Below are positions 11,929 to 22,777 of a stretch of DNA of 37,959 bases, one piece after another (position 1 is the first letter of the stretch; each line of letters opens with the position of its first letter). The notes under the pieces are model-generated. The model worked only from the letters and a program-made list of their open reading frames with translations. It searched no databases and was not told the DNA's origin. The DNA is from Plantago elongata (lineage: Eukaryota > Streptophyta > Magnoliopsida > Lamiales > Plantaginaceae). The position numbers were made by a program, and so were the translations under genes. The stretch is from positions 1-37,959 of the forward strand of contig JAYMSP010000984.1 in the NCBI GenBank assembly GCA_036897095.1, read 5' to 3'.

Positions 11929-12064
11929 CGGAGGTGTTCATGTTGAAGATGTCGGAGGTGTTCATGTTGAAGATGGCAGCATGCTTGATGTAGAACAAGA
12001 GCTAGCCTTAATCTGCAGAGAGATCAATGTCATGGAAGGCATTATTCCTTATGAACTATTGTAA
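11929..12064 (+). other. Short open frame with in-frame 24-bp tandem repeat
   Basis: Two adjacent 24-bp units (11929-11952 and 11953-11976) differ at one base. In one frame they encode GGVHVEDV and GGVHVEDG, followed by a plausible peptide (SMLDVEQELALICREINVM..) that stops at 12062-12064. There is no obvious start, and no family is recognised. It could be the last exon of a relic gene or a retroelement tail, since an LTR-like region follows at once. Confidence 0.3.
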
Positions 12065-12330
12065 ATATTGATTAGATCTTTAGTTAGTTAAAAACATTCT
12101 TGATAGATTAGCAGGTTAACTATTTCTATGTTTAGATAAAACATGAAGGATAGTGTAGTCTTTTCGATTAGATATAATTTGTATATAAATACAGAGCTTC
12201 CAGCTCATTTTCAGTCATTTTACACTCAATAAACACAATTATAATTTAGTTACTTTCTCTTTACGTTAATGGTGAGCTTTGCTTCCACATAGTTGTTTCT
12301 CTGCAACTTTGTTACCAACTACCCAAGTTT
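12060..12330 (+). repeat. Possible solo or truncated LTR
   Basis: A compact promoter-like arrangement (TATATAAATACAGAGC at about 12181-12196), a downstream CACTCAATAAACACA and a T/C-rich stretch resemble plant Copia LTRs, where TATA box and R region lie in this order. Neither matching ends nor a second copy were found in the window, so this is only a suggestion. Confidence 0.25.
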
Positions 12331-13515
12331 AGACGTTTGAGATCTTACAAAGGTTTATAATAAAATTGAAAATAGTACTATGAAATTATGAATGTTCAGG
12401 ATTCGATTTCAGACTCTACTGTTGAATTTCGGAGTCGATTGAAAATTAGTTAATTGAAGTTGAGTTTTAAATTTGTTTTGATCCCGAATTATGTTGTTAT
12501 TAAAAGTGTATGTAATAGTTAGAAACTTGGAATATTTTGTATCCGAGTTATGGTAAGTTGGTGGAGTTTAATTATAGTGTCACATTATTTAGTTGAGAGC
12601 CAAGTTTTTTATTTTCCTAAAAACCAACTTGAATCGAACAAGGTTGATGCATAACCAAATACTCTTGAGTATTTTGACATGAAAGATTTCAATTTGAAAA
12701 GATAAACCGGGTGTTTTGGACAAACACCATGATGTAGCATTGCCGAAAAGTTTCAGTAAAAAGAGAGGGGTGTAAAATTGAAGGCGAAATTATGGTGTAA
12801 AGTAAACTGGGAAAGGTGAAAAGTAAGGAAAAAGAAAAAAGAAGCTACAGAAAGGGCATTTTGCCTGCCGTGATTCCGGACTCAGGTCAGGTCAGGTGGT
12901 GCTAATAAAGCTCGTTAGAAGACTGGAGGCGGCTTGTTTGAGGAGTATTCGAGCCGGGTTCGGTGTTCATTTCGTTATAAAATGTATATTCAATTAGATT
13001 CAACTAGACAATAGAATTAAAATACATACATATTTTAATTATGAACTCGAAATGAACTATTATGATGCAGAGTTCCAGAAATTAAATAATGAAACTAAAA
13101 CGTCGGTTTGAATCATAACAGTTGATGTAATTAGCAAGCTAACAAGTGACTAGTAAATAATTATACTCTAATAAATTAGTTATACATCATAACTAGCTAG
13201 TCTAAATCAGTAGGATTTCGGAATGTGTCCAAAATAAATTAGTGGTATACTAATTTTTTAGATTTGAATGTTTAATTAATAACTCATTCCTTGACCTTAG
13301 ACGACATTAATTTGTGATTAATAACAATTTTATGTTTAAATAAATGTTGATGATTGTGGAAAACTAAATAAAGATTATGGGAATGTCTTATTCATATCAT
13401 CACTTCCAGATGTAGTTAATTAGGAAACTGAAAGCCAATTTAATACTCGTCCATACCATATTATAATTAATTATATGGCTTAGTCTCCACAACTATATAC
13501 CCAGTTCAATATAAA

Positions 13516-13545
13516 CTAGTTAATGGCCCGTCTATACTCAACGGG
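13516..13545 (-). mobile_element. Helitron-like 3' terminus
   Basis: On the minus strand the sequence reads CCCGT, a 9-base loop, ACGGG (hairpin at 13545-13527), then seven bases, then CTAG (13519-13516) followed by T. A short GC-rich hairpin about 11 nt before a terminal CTRR and insertion before T is the standard Helitron 3' end. The 5' end (TC...) was not located with confidence. A TCTCTCTATAG on the minus strand near 13687 is a possible partner but is preceded by T, not A. Confidence 0.4.
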
Positions 13546-14934
13546 ACATGAAAATAGTTATTAAAATAAAATTTTAATTTATTATATAATAAAAGGCCAA
13601 TATTAATGAACACATCGTATCATATATATTAACATGTTGTCGCATATAAATATAGCAAATCTCTTTCTCCTCACAATCTATAGAGAGAACCAAATACATC
13701 ACGTTTGAATATGTGTGACTGTGTGAGGGTGTAGAAGTCGATATGTGTGCGAGAGATTTCTCGAAACTTCTATTTATAGCGATAATAAAATAGATTATAT
13801 CATTGAAAATTATCTATCAAACTTGATAGGGGATTTCATCTTGTCGAATGGATTCACCTTAACAATTGGAGCAAAAACATTTTCGATTTTATCGATTATT
13901 AATATTATATTAGCCTCAGTTATATGTTTTCTAATATTAGTACTTATGAGACTTGTTGCATATTTCAACTCGGTATTTTGATCAATATAAGCATTATAAT
14001 ATACTTAAATCGAGACAACTCTATGCTTATTTAATCGTCTATTAATTAAATTTGTTGAATGATTCCTATTGTGAAAATTAGTATGTATAAGTTTGGTAAA
14101 AAAATAATCTATAAATATGAAGGTTTAGAGTGTGTAAGAATTACATATTGTTAAAGTATGATAAAAATTATTTATCAATGTTTAAAATTGAAAAATTATT
14201 GGTAAGATTTGAGTTCATATGATACCATCGTACCTGGAAAAATGTAATATAAGAATATACATGATAAAATTTTCAAATCTTCACCTAATTATTTTTATTT
14301 TCCCGTCATATTGCTATGTACATAGTTTAAATTTAAAAATGATGCACGTATGTATAAATAGAATTATAAATGTGCGTGACTTGTGTGAATGCAGCCAGAC
14401 ATATTAAAGAGTGGAAATAAATTCCGAAAGTGACTAATAAAACATAATGTGCGGGATAGTTTATTGGAGTATTAATTTACATTTAAAATAAAAATGTGGA
14501 TTATGAAAAGTTAAGATGAAACAAAAAACTTGAAAGAAAGGATTTATTATATGCGGGATAGTTTTCCGACTCGAATTTCTTGATCCTCGACACGGATATT
14601 TCAGTTTTTGTAATGTATATTTGTGCAGTACTAGATTAATACTAGGTGTAGACTTAGTGTACATGCATGTGTTTATACGCTCCAAAGTCAATCCCACTGA
14701 CTCTCTTTCACACCATATTTTCTCTGTATTTCGCCTTTCCAACCAACACAAGAAAACAAGAATTGAATTCTCCAGCTACACCAAAGTTCAACTCCATTTC
14801 CAGACCCAGAGAGGTAGCAGAGACTACCAGAACAGGAAGAAACAAACCAACAAAAGTAGCATTTTTTTCTGCAACTTCACCAACACTTTGATCATCATAT
14901 TCACATATTCCCACCCAAAAACTATCACAAAAAA

Positions 14935-17362
14935 ATGAAACTTTCACACTCCCATTTCATAATCCTTGCATTTCTCCACTTTCTAATCAATATCAACTCC
15001 ATCAATGGGAACGCAGAGTTGAGAGCATTGATGGACATAAAATCCTCACTAGACCCCGGAAACAAGCACTTGTTGTCTTGGACGGCCTCCGGTGATCCTT
15101 GCAGCGGCTCATTTGAGGGAGTTGCCTGCAACGAGCACCGGAAAGTGGCCAACATTTCATTGCAGGGCAAAGGGCTCGCCGGAAAAGTTCCTCCTGCCGT
15201 GGCGGAGCTCAAGTGCTTGTCTGGTCTTTACTTGCATTACAATGCTTTGACAGGGGAGATACCAAAGGAAATTGCTAATCTTACAGAGTTGAATGATCTT
15301 TATCTCAATGTTAACAACTTGTCTGGAGTTATACCAACTCAGATTGGCAACATGGCTAGTCTTCAAGGTTGGTTTGTTTAGTTACCTACTCTGTCAAACT
15401 TGAATTGAACAGATCAATTGTTCTTCTAGTTTAACTTACTACTTCAGCATTCAACTCTGTTTTCAAGTACTGATCTGAAACTGGTTTTAATGTGAATGCA
15501 ATTTCAATTATTGAAGAATGGTGCTTTAAATATTTTTGCAGTGCTGCAATTATGTTGCAACCAGTTGACAGGGAGCATACCTACAGAGATGGGGTCCTTG
15601 AGAAAGCTTGGAGTTCTTGCTCTGGAAAGTAACAGGCTCACTGGTCATATACCAGCAAGCTTAGGAAATTTGGGGGTGTTGAAAAGGCTTTACTTGAGCC
15701 ACAATCAGCTCTCTGGTCCAATTCCTGTTGGATTGGCTAATAGTCCTTCTCTTCAGATTCTTGATGTACAAAACAATACCCTTTCTGGAGTTGTACCTAC
15801 AGGTTAGTTTACTTCTCACAAGTTGTTGATTTTACAGCTTTTACTCTCTTGATTCTGATAGTTTTTACCTATTCTTGATTGACATGAAGACTTGAGGAGG
15901 TTGAATCAAGGATTCCATTTTGATAACAACCCTGGTTTGTGTGGTACTGGTATCCCTTCACTGAGAGCATGCAATTCTTGGGACAATGTGAATATCAATC
16001 AGATACCAAACTCCAATGGGTCACGAGCCCCTGCACATGTGCCTCAGGCTGCTTTTCCTTTACCCTGTAACCGAACACATTGCTCGAGCTCGCATTCGAA
16101 GCTGCCGCAGATAGGGATTGTTGCCGGAATAATCACAGTTACCATCATATTGACAGCAGCTGCATTTGTTGTTATTATACTATGTAGGCGCCGCAAACAG
16201 AAAGTTGGGATTAGATCGGAAACCACGTGGGACGATAGGGCTAGCGTTGACCTCGCGAAGGATATTCACAAGAGAAGCCCCTCCTCTCTTATTTCTCTTG
16301 AGTACTCAGTCGGGTGGGATCCGGCGAGCTCTGCACGAGAATGTGGTATTGGATGCGAGTTTATGCAGGGATTCAAGTTTAACCTGGAAGACGTAGAGTC
16401 GGCTACTCAACATTTCTCAGAGATGAACTTGCTGGGAAAGAGCAAATTCTCAGCTGTGTACAAGGGAGTTTTGAAAGATGGGTCAGTGGTAGCCGTGAAG
16501 ACTGTTAATAAAATGAGCTGCAAGACGGAGGAAGACGAGTTCTTGAAAGGATTGAGCTTGTTGAATAATTTAAAGCATGAAAATCTTGTGAAGTTGAAAG
16601 GCTTTTGTTGCTCAAGAGCTAGAGGTGAATGCTTTTTGGTGTATGACTTTGCTTCTAGAGGGAATTTGTCTCTGTACCTGGATGCTGAAGATGATTGCAG
16701 TGATATTCTTGATTGGACTACCAGAGTCTCCATCATCACTGGAATAGCGAAAGGTTGGTTCTCTAGAGTTCTTCAATATTAATCTGAACAGATTTCTGTT
16801 TCTAGCTGTTACAAACACCCCCTTTGTACACTCACCTGCTATGTAAAATCTCATGAGGATTTTCCTTATCCTTTTAAATACAGGTGTTGAGTTTTTGCAC
16901 AGAAGCGAAACAGACAAGCCTGCGATCATACACCAAAATATATCAGTAGAAAAAGTTCTTCTAGATCAACAGTTCAATCCATTGATTATGGATTCAGGCC
17001 TTCTAAAGCTCCTGGCAGATGATGTTGTTTACTCAGCCCTCAAGGTGAGTGCTGCGCTGGGGTACATGGCACCAGAATACGTGACTACAGGACGTTTCAC
17101 TCAGAAGAGTGATGTTTATGCATTTGGAGTCATTATCCTCCAAGTACTCTCCGGAAAAACAGTGCTCTCAAGCACGGTAAGACAGGCTGCTGAGGCTGGT
17201 GAATGGGAGAAATTCATCGATGTGAATCTCCAGAGCAAGTTCTCTGAAACTGAGGCAGCTAGATTGGCTAAAATTGCTTTGGAGTGCACCCATGAGCTTC
17301 CAGAAAATAGGCCAACCATGGTCTCGGTGGTCCAAGAGCTGAAAGAACGAAGTGGTGGCTGA
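14935..17362 (+). CDS. LRR receptor-like kinase with degenerate catalytic motifs (At5g51560-like)
   Basis: Exons 14935-15367, 15542-15802, 15890-16753 and 16884-17362 join in frame to 678 aa. The order is: signal peptide (about 1-26); LRR N-terminal domain ending DPCSGSFEGVAC; about six leucine-rich repeats of the L..L.L..N.L.G.IP type; a second cysteine cluster (NNPGLCG..ACNSW); one transmembrane helix (about 306-329) followed by CRRRK; and a kinase domain (about 390-678). The ATP-binding lysine is present (VAVK, about K435). The glycine loop is weak (GKSKFS), HRD reads H536-Q-N538, and DFG reads D556-S-G. The catalytic aspartate is therefore replaced by asparagine, so this is probably a pseudokinase or very weak kinase that signals through partners at the plasma membrane. 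From memory, the Arabidopsis homologue also deviates at these sites, so the change would be a family trait rather than decay. The third exon start (acceptor at 15888-15889) is the least certain junction. Confidence 0.92.
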
Positions 17363-18704
17363 TGACAATATTGTTTATACATGTCCGCTCAAGTATCCAT
17401 ACTTCAAGACATATATCGCTTGCAGACGTTGCTCATAAAGCTGATGCTTGGCATCAATCTAACGTACAAAATCTCTAATCGTGAACTGGGATCACAAGCT
17501 TCTGTAGACCCTGTGATATCTTATTAGATTGCAGAATTAATCAACACATGCATAGATTACTGCAGCAAGCTGGAAATAAGTTACAGTAACTGTAATTCTC
17601 TGGTAGTATTGTGGCTACTCCATTGTCAAAAATAAAATCATTTTAATTCACATGGAAATGTCTCAGTAGTGTCACTTTCCCACTCATAAACACTCAGGTC
17701 AGTGTTCTAGTAGGAGCTAGCTAGTTGGATGATGGCAATATACAGTAGATGAAAATAATGTTCATTACACTTCATAGACAAATTGAAGTTAAGGCAAAAC
17801 ACAGTGCCATGCAATTTAATGATTGCACATTCATTTTCTTTTTATCTAAAGTGGGTAGGACCATAACTCCATAAGAGTATTTAAAGCTACATAGAACAGA
17901 GAACCGTGTCTATTTCACAGCCAGAGGTGATATCTTCAAATTATGTCCTACATGGAGTTGGAGACAGTACATATAATCTACGGTATCTACACAAGTTTGT
18001 CCAGCAACATCTATTCACCATACAAACTATCGGAAACAACCAAATTTGTAAATATTCAGAAACTGATTCAGAAATAAAAAGAAGCCTGTTAATAGGAGAG
18101 CGGAGTAGGTACCTCAAGGCTCGCAGATTTATCCACAGGCTCAAAACAAATCGACCAAAAAACAAACAAACAATTCAATCACTTACGTGGTATATGGAAG
18201 CTCATTCTAGAAGTAGATGCCACAGGTGTCCTCAATTTGCTCCAGCACTAACTTACCTTGCTCGGAAATTGGAGGCTGGATGTATAACATGGCATAAGCA
18301 GCAACGACAGAAATACTGCCAGCCAGTAAAGGATGTCCCTGTGGACAATGACTGTTCATACAGGATATATAATTATATATACACATAAGAGACCCTCTGG
18401 GAACAACAATTGCATGGAAAAACAGGTAGCATCCCAGTTTAAAATCCAAAAGCACTATTATTATTGATGATGATGATGACAAAGAGACCATCATCCATAC
18501 ATAAGCATTACAGATATACATGTCAGGAAACTTGCACGATTATTTTCTATGACATACGATCGTGCTTGTTATGTTAATTAACAGATCAGGACAGTCTCAT
18601 ACAGAAGGAATCGGTGAAATGGTTTTCACGTTTTGTGGTAAGCTACAGTGGGTTGCTTCTATGAAACGAGCCTAAGTTTGTGCAGACAACAGATTATGAA
18701 GTAT
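17363..18704. other. Intergenic region between convergent genes
   Basis: It lies between the stop codons of the receptor kinase (+) and the IBA57-like gene (minus), so it holds both 3' UTRs. A short GAT repeat sits at about 18464-18478. A 160-codon open frame at 17906-18388 has no family features or coding-like composition. No gene is called. Confidence 0.5.
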
Positions 18705-21532
18705 TCAAGCAGCAGCATGCTGCTGTTGTTGATCCATGAACCACTCAGCAGGCCACCAATTTGGTCTGATGGCTTCGACACGGATATCTTCTCGCCCTTT
18801 TATTGTCAGCGTGGTTGTCTGTTTGAAAGCTTCCTCCAACCGCAGCACTCCCATACCGCGAGATCCAAGTGCAGTTCGGACTTCTCCAGCTTTTTTCTGA
18901 GAAGATTGATCGATCACTTCTGAACCAGGAGAAACTTCTTGCTCAACCTCTGAAATATATCAAAACAACATTTGAATACAGGTATCAAACCAAAATAAAA
19001 TCACAAAAACCAAGACAATAAATAACAATTAACTAGAGAGCTCACGGGTTCACCTTTGCCATTATCAGTTACAAATCTCATAGGAACTAAACGCTTTCTA
19101 ATAACTCCACGGTGATGTGTACGGGCAATGAGTTCTTGACCAATATAACATCCTTTGTCAAAGCTTATTGCATTCAAACCCGCAAAGTTGTATTCTAGAG
19201 GTATTGCCTCTCCTGGAATAAAGAACACAATACAATAACAAGCTTATTATATTTACCACTTTTAAGATGGAATAATTTAAGAACTCCATAACTCTGATGA
19301 ACAAAACCATGATAAACATTGAGTTCCTTATCAGCAACAAGAAGGCTATACTCATTCAGCAAGTGAAAATGCTTTGCGGTTGAGTTGAGCATTCAACAAC
19401 AAACAAAAGAGAACATATTAAACACCCCCAGATGAACTAAACTACGAATATAATAAAAAGGAAAATAAACCTTTCGGGATCTCAATTGAGCCTTCAGCAA
19501 CTCCCTGCTCTAACCTCCAGATAAGGAAGTTCCCTTCCTCAGTTTCTTCATCAGCATCCACAAGTGGTGCTGTAATAAGTCACATGGATAAGGTATCCAA
19601 TCAAAACATATGAATGAAAATTCAAATGTACAATCAATCCAATATAAGTAATACTTTTCCAGAAGAAACGGATCATACATGAAGAAGATTCTCAACAATT
19701 CCATGTGAAAGTACATAGTAAGATATTTTACAGTAATGCACATTTTTGAGCTCTTAATTGGCTGATAATACTACCAAGAAGAGATGAAAATCAAACGAAA
19801 AGAATAAAAACGGACATACGTGTTGTATTAGATGGAAAGATTCCCCTGTATCCAAGATAGGCCAATCTTGGATCCTTATTCCAATGCAAACCCATATTAT
19901 CCCCTTGTGCAGCAGATACACCAGAGCGGTCAACAGTTCCTCCCCAGCCAAGGGAAGAAACTTCTGTTTCTTCTGGAGTTGACTCCTCTCCAAGTTTCCC
20001 ACCAAAACGTTGCCAACAAGAGAAATCTTCTTGCAAGTTCTCAATGTCAAGCTTAGACTTTAAGCGATATCTGCTAGCCAGGAGATATGCAATATAAAGT
20101 TACAAAGCGTCAACTAACCCATGATTTAGTAACAAGGTAGAATCACCCTATAGCATATAACATAGAAAACCTGCGGTGTGAATTGTGAAACATTCAGGAC
20201 GATGCTCTCTGTCTCGCAATTTAAACGCCACATGGCAACTTATGCATAATGATTCCCATACACAAACCATTTACCACAAACACAGTTCTACACAGTCACA
20301 AACCACTTGCACAACTAGAAATTTACATTTTTCCTGATACACCAACCTCAAGCATGATTGAAGCTCAATGTTCTCTAACATGCCAGATAGAAGTGTAAAC
20401 TGAAAACCAAACGTCTAACCTACAGATCAACATTGCCATCTCCTGCACAAGACACCTACATAGTACAGAACTATTTGTCGAAATATCACAAACAGAAAAC
20501 TTGCAAGTCTTTCACACACTTTCGAATCTCAAAGATTACTTTTTTCAACATATCCACCAGAAAGAAACATACACTTACGGACACTAAGTTCACTATTATA
20601 ATGTATAAAGAGTTACAGAATCAGGTTAGATATACTTAACATGTTGCTAGCTTAAATCACCTAAGCAAACAACAAACTAGAACTGCTAATGCTCTTGGAA
20701 TTGGAAATACTTCAAACTAGTATGCATAGAGAACTTCTTTCTATTAAATTGTAATCCATCTCACTCTCAAGATAAACTAGACAACTCAAATAAACTAGCA
20801 TAATTCACATTAAAACTCAAACAATGACTTAATTCTTTCGATTTCTAACTCGTATCTGCTACATTCAACTAAAAACAAGAAAGGAGGAGGAAAATAGCTT
20901 ACTTTTTCAATACAAACTAGACAACTTCAACAAACTAGCTTACTCTTTCCATGCAAATTGTAATCCATCTGAATCTCAAGATAAACTAGACAACTCAAAT
21001 AAACTACAATTCAACATTAAAACTCAAACATGGCATTTTTTTTCAATTTCTCACTATCCTCTTCATTCGGCTAAAATTCTAAAAACAAGGAAAAAAAAAC
21101 TTACTTTTTCAAAGTCATCAATAGCTCATCCACAACAGACTTATCAACATCAGCATAAACACTCAACTCCTCCGAACCCGTACCGGGCCCCGAACCAGTC
21201 CGATCGAGCTTCTCTTCGGACCTAACCGCCCTATAGAGGAAGAAATCATACAAAAACCTCCCTTGAGGAGTCAACATTGCGGCATACACAGGAGGCGCAA
21301 TTTCCACTGGCATATTGGGAGTGGTGCTATTCACACCCTCCGCTTTCGGTTCAGCCAAGCTCCTGACATCATTGGTGAGAAGACCTTGGAGAAACTTGAT
21401 GGTGTCGGGTCCCGTGAACCGGATTACAGACCGGGTGTCGAGACGGCAGGCTAAGGGACCTGCTGATTGGAGAGGGGTTTTGGTGGAGAAGGACTTGCTG
21501 AGAAGCTGGACGGAAGGTTTGAGGCGGTGCAT
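18705..21532 (-). CDS. IBA57-like folate-binding Fe-S assembly protein (COG0354), 5 exons
   Basis: Exons on the minus strand: 21532-21105, 20070-19820, 19569-19471, 19212-19054, 18949-18705. These join in frame to 393 aa. The family (GcvT/YgfZ fold) uses tetrahydrofolate and helps mature [4Fe-4S] proteins in mitochondria, and some plant members act in plastids. The N-terminus ([18 protein letters not shown]) is basic and serine-rich, as in a mitochondrial presequence. The core begins with [23 protein letters not shown]. The family signature KGCYIGQE is at about residues 279-286 in exon 4, with Cys281. The final exon carries the C-terminal barrel ([11 protein letters not shown]...). For exon 4 the donor at 19052-19053 was preferred over a nearby GTGAGC, because only the former keeps phase with exon 5. 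Intron 1 (about 1.03 kb) contains a tandem duplication that includes a copy of its own 5' splice site. Confidence 0.93.
20746..21112. repeat. Diverged tandem duplication spanning an exon-intron junction
   Basis: Unit A is about 20746-20910 and unit B about 20955-21112. Both begin with AAATTGTAATCCATCT, share AAGATAAACTAGACAACTC and TTAAAACTCAAACA, and end with CTTACTTTTTCAA. In unit B that last block is the exon 1 / intron 1 junction of the IBA57-like gene. The piece between the units (20911-20954) holds a third partial copy of the AAACTAGACAACT motif. The offset is about 202-209 bp because of indels. Confidence 0.7.
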
Positions 21533-22277
21533 TTTCCGGTGAGATTGGTCGTTGCGGCGGTGAGTTGAGGTTTATTGCATGCAGAGAAGAGAACACGTGT
21601 GGTGTTTGATGAAATGTCTCAATGAGTAATCAAATTGAACTTCATCATCCACCCGGTCTTACTCTTTTTCTCAATTCTTTCGTTTGTTATCATTTATCTT
21701 CGATACATTTGTTCTACCAATAAAATTATCCAGGTGAAAATTCACAAATACGTATCTCATATTAAAATTAAATATATTTATACTTAGTTAATTATAAATT
21801 CAATTATAATGTATATGTTATATAAATTCTTAATAAAAATATAAATTTATTAAAGTAGTGGGTTATATGTTTTACTATCTTCTTCTTCTTTTTTGCCTTT
21901 TCCTTTTTACTTTATTTTTAGATGAGAAATCTACGGTCAAAATTAATTCAATTGGTCAAAATTAAATTAATTGGTGTAACAACTACCTTTGGATAGAGAT
22001 TTTATCGTTATTTATTAATTTCGGTAAATAAACACCAATTCACTCGATTAATTCCAAGGTATTCTGAACTAACCGCGAGATACATGTAGGAGATGAGTAT
22101 CACTGTACCAAATCCATTTTGATTATATGTGACTCTATAATCTCCGATACCATCTTATATAGCGTCTGGTGAAAGAGAATTCCACTAACAAAAAGATTCA
22201 GAGGTTCCAACATTACCTCCGCCAAATTGTGGATGTAATTAGCAAGTTGTGGTTCGACTTGAGGCATCATCAACATG
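21533..22277. other. Intergenic region, promoter side of the IBA57-like gene
   Basis: It begins with the probable promoter of the minus-strand IBA57-like gene. The rest is AT-rich DNA with no recognised gene or repeat up to the target duplication of the LTR element. Confidence 0.5.
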
Positions 22278-22282
22278 ATACA

Positions 22283-22562
22283 TGATGTGGAGCGAATAGC
22301 GTTTAATTAGATTTAGAATGCCAAGGGTCAAAGTTATATTTTATTTGTTTATTAGGATCTTTTTGTTATTCAAGTATTCTGGTAGCAACTAGAGTTAGGG
22401 TTTACTAGCTATTTAAATACCTTTTCATTATTTTGTAAGAGTAGTTTTGAGTTTATATAAAAAATTGAGGTGTTCCTCTCAATCTGTCAATTCTCAGTAT
22501 TTTGCTGAATCAACGAGTCTTGAGTTTATCGTTCTTGTGAATCAACCACGCACGCTGCATCA
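22283..22562 (+). repeat. 5' LTR (280 bp)
   Basis: Begins TGATGTGGAGCG and ends CGCTGCATCA. It contains a TATA box (TATATAAA at 22454-22461) that could drive transcription of the internal ORF. Nearly identical to 23516-23795. Confidence 0.93.
22454..22461 (+). promoter_or_regulatory. TATA box of the 5' LTR
   Basis: TATATAAA followed by an A-run, about 100 bp before the LTR end. The same element recurs at 23687-23694 in the 3' LTR. It is the expected start point for element transcription and would place the captured ORF on the transcript. Confidence 0.6.
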
Positions 22563-22564
22563 AT

Positions 22565-22577
22565 TGGTATCAAAGCC
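22565..22577 (+). other. Primer-binding site (tRNA-iMet-like)
   Basis: TGGTATCAAAGCC lies two bases after the 5' LTR. It closely matches the TGGTATCAGAGCC motif complementary to the 3' end of plant initiator methionine tRNA, the usual primer of plant LTR retrotransposons. One base differs from that consensus. Confidence 0.8.
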
Positions 22578-22777
22578 AGGTTATTTGGGCTGATTTTGGT
22601 GAAGATGAACTAGAACGAGTACCCTATTTGGGATGACTACTCGATTGGAAAGGGTAGTGATGATGAAGATATTGGATTTCTTCTTATTTGGGATGAGGAA
22701 GTTTCGGAAGATCGAAAAAGATTTGGTGTACAAGATGTGCTTGTCTCTATCCGTTCCATTTCGTTGATTCACAAGCT

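Larger units (their letters stand above)
10378..14934. other. 4.5-kb intergenic block with transposon debris
   Basis: No convincing gene. It holds, in order, a 41-bp tandem duplication (10631-10712), a LINE-like 3' tail on the minus strand (about 11191-11400), an in-frame 24-bp tandem repeat (11929-11976), an LTR-like promoter region (about 12060-12330) and a Helitron-like terminus (13516-13545); each has its own entry. The rest is very AT-rich with no signal, including a 78-codon open frame at 13745-13981 made of A/T-rich hydrophobic codons. About 14700-14934 is the presumptive promoter and 5' UTR of the receptor kinase gene. Confidence 0.5.

Noticed and set aside
13745..13981. 78-codon frame encoding a hydrophobic peptide
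   Set aside because: Built mainly of A/T-rich codons (I, L, N, Y) in very AT-rich DNA. A membrane-like composition is expected by chance there.
17906..18388. 160-codon open frame on the plus strand between the receptor kinase and IBA57-like genes
   Set aside because: No domain, signal peptide or family resemblance. The composition looks like translated non-coding DNA, and it lies in the overlapping 3' flanks of two convergent genes.
18464..18478. GAT-rich short repeat near the end of the intergenic region
   Set aside because: Only a few trinucleotide units and no sign of function.
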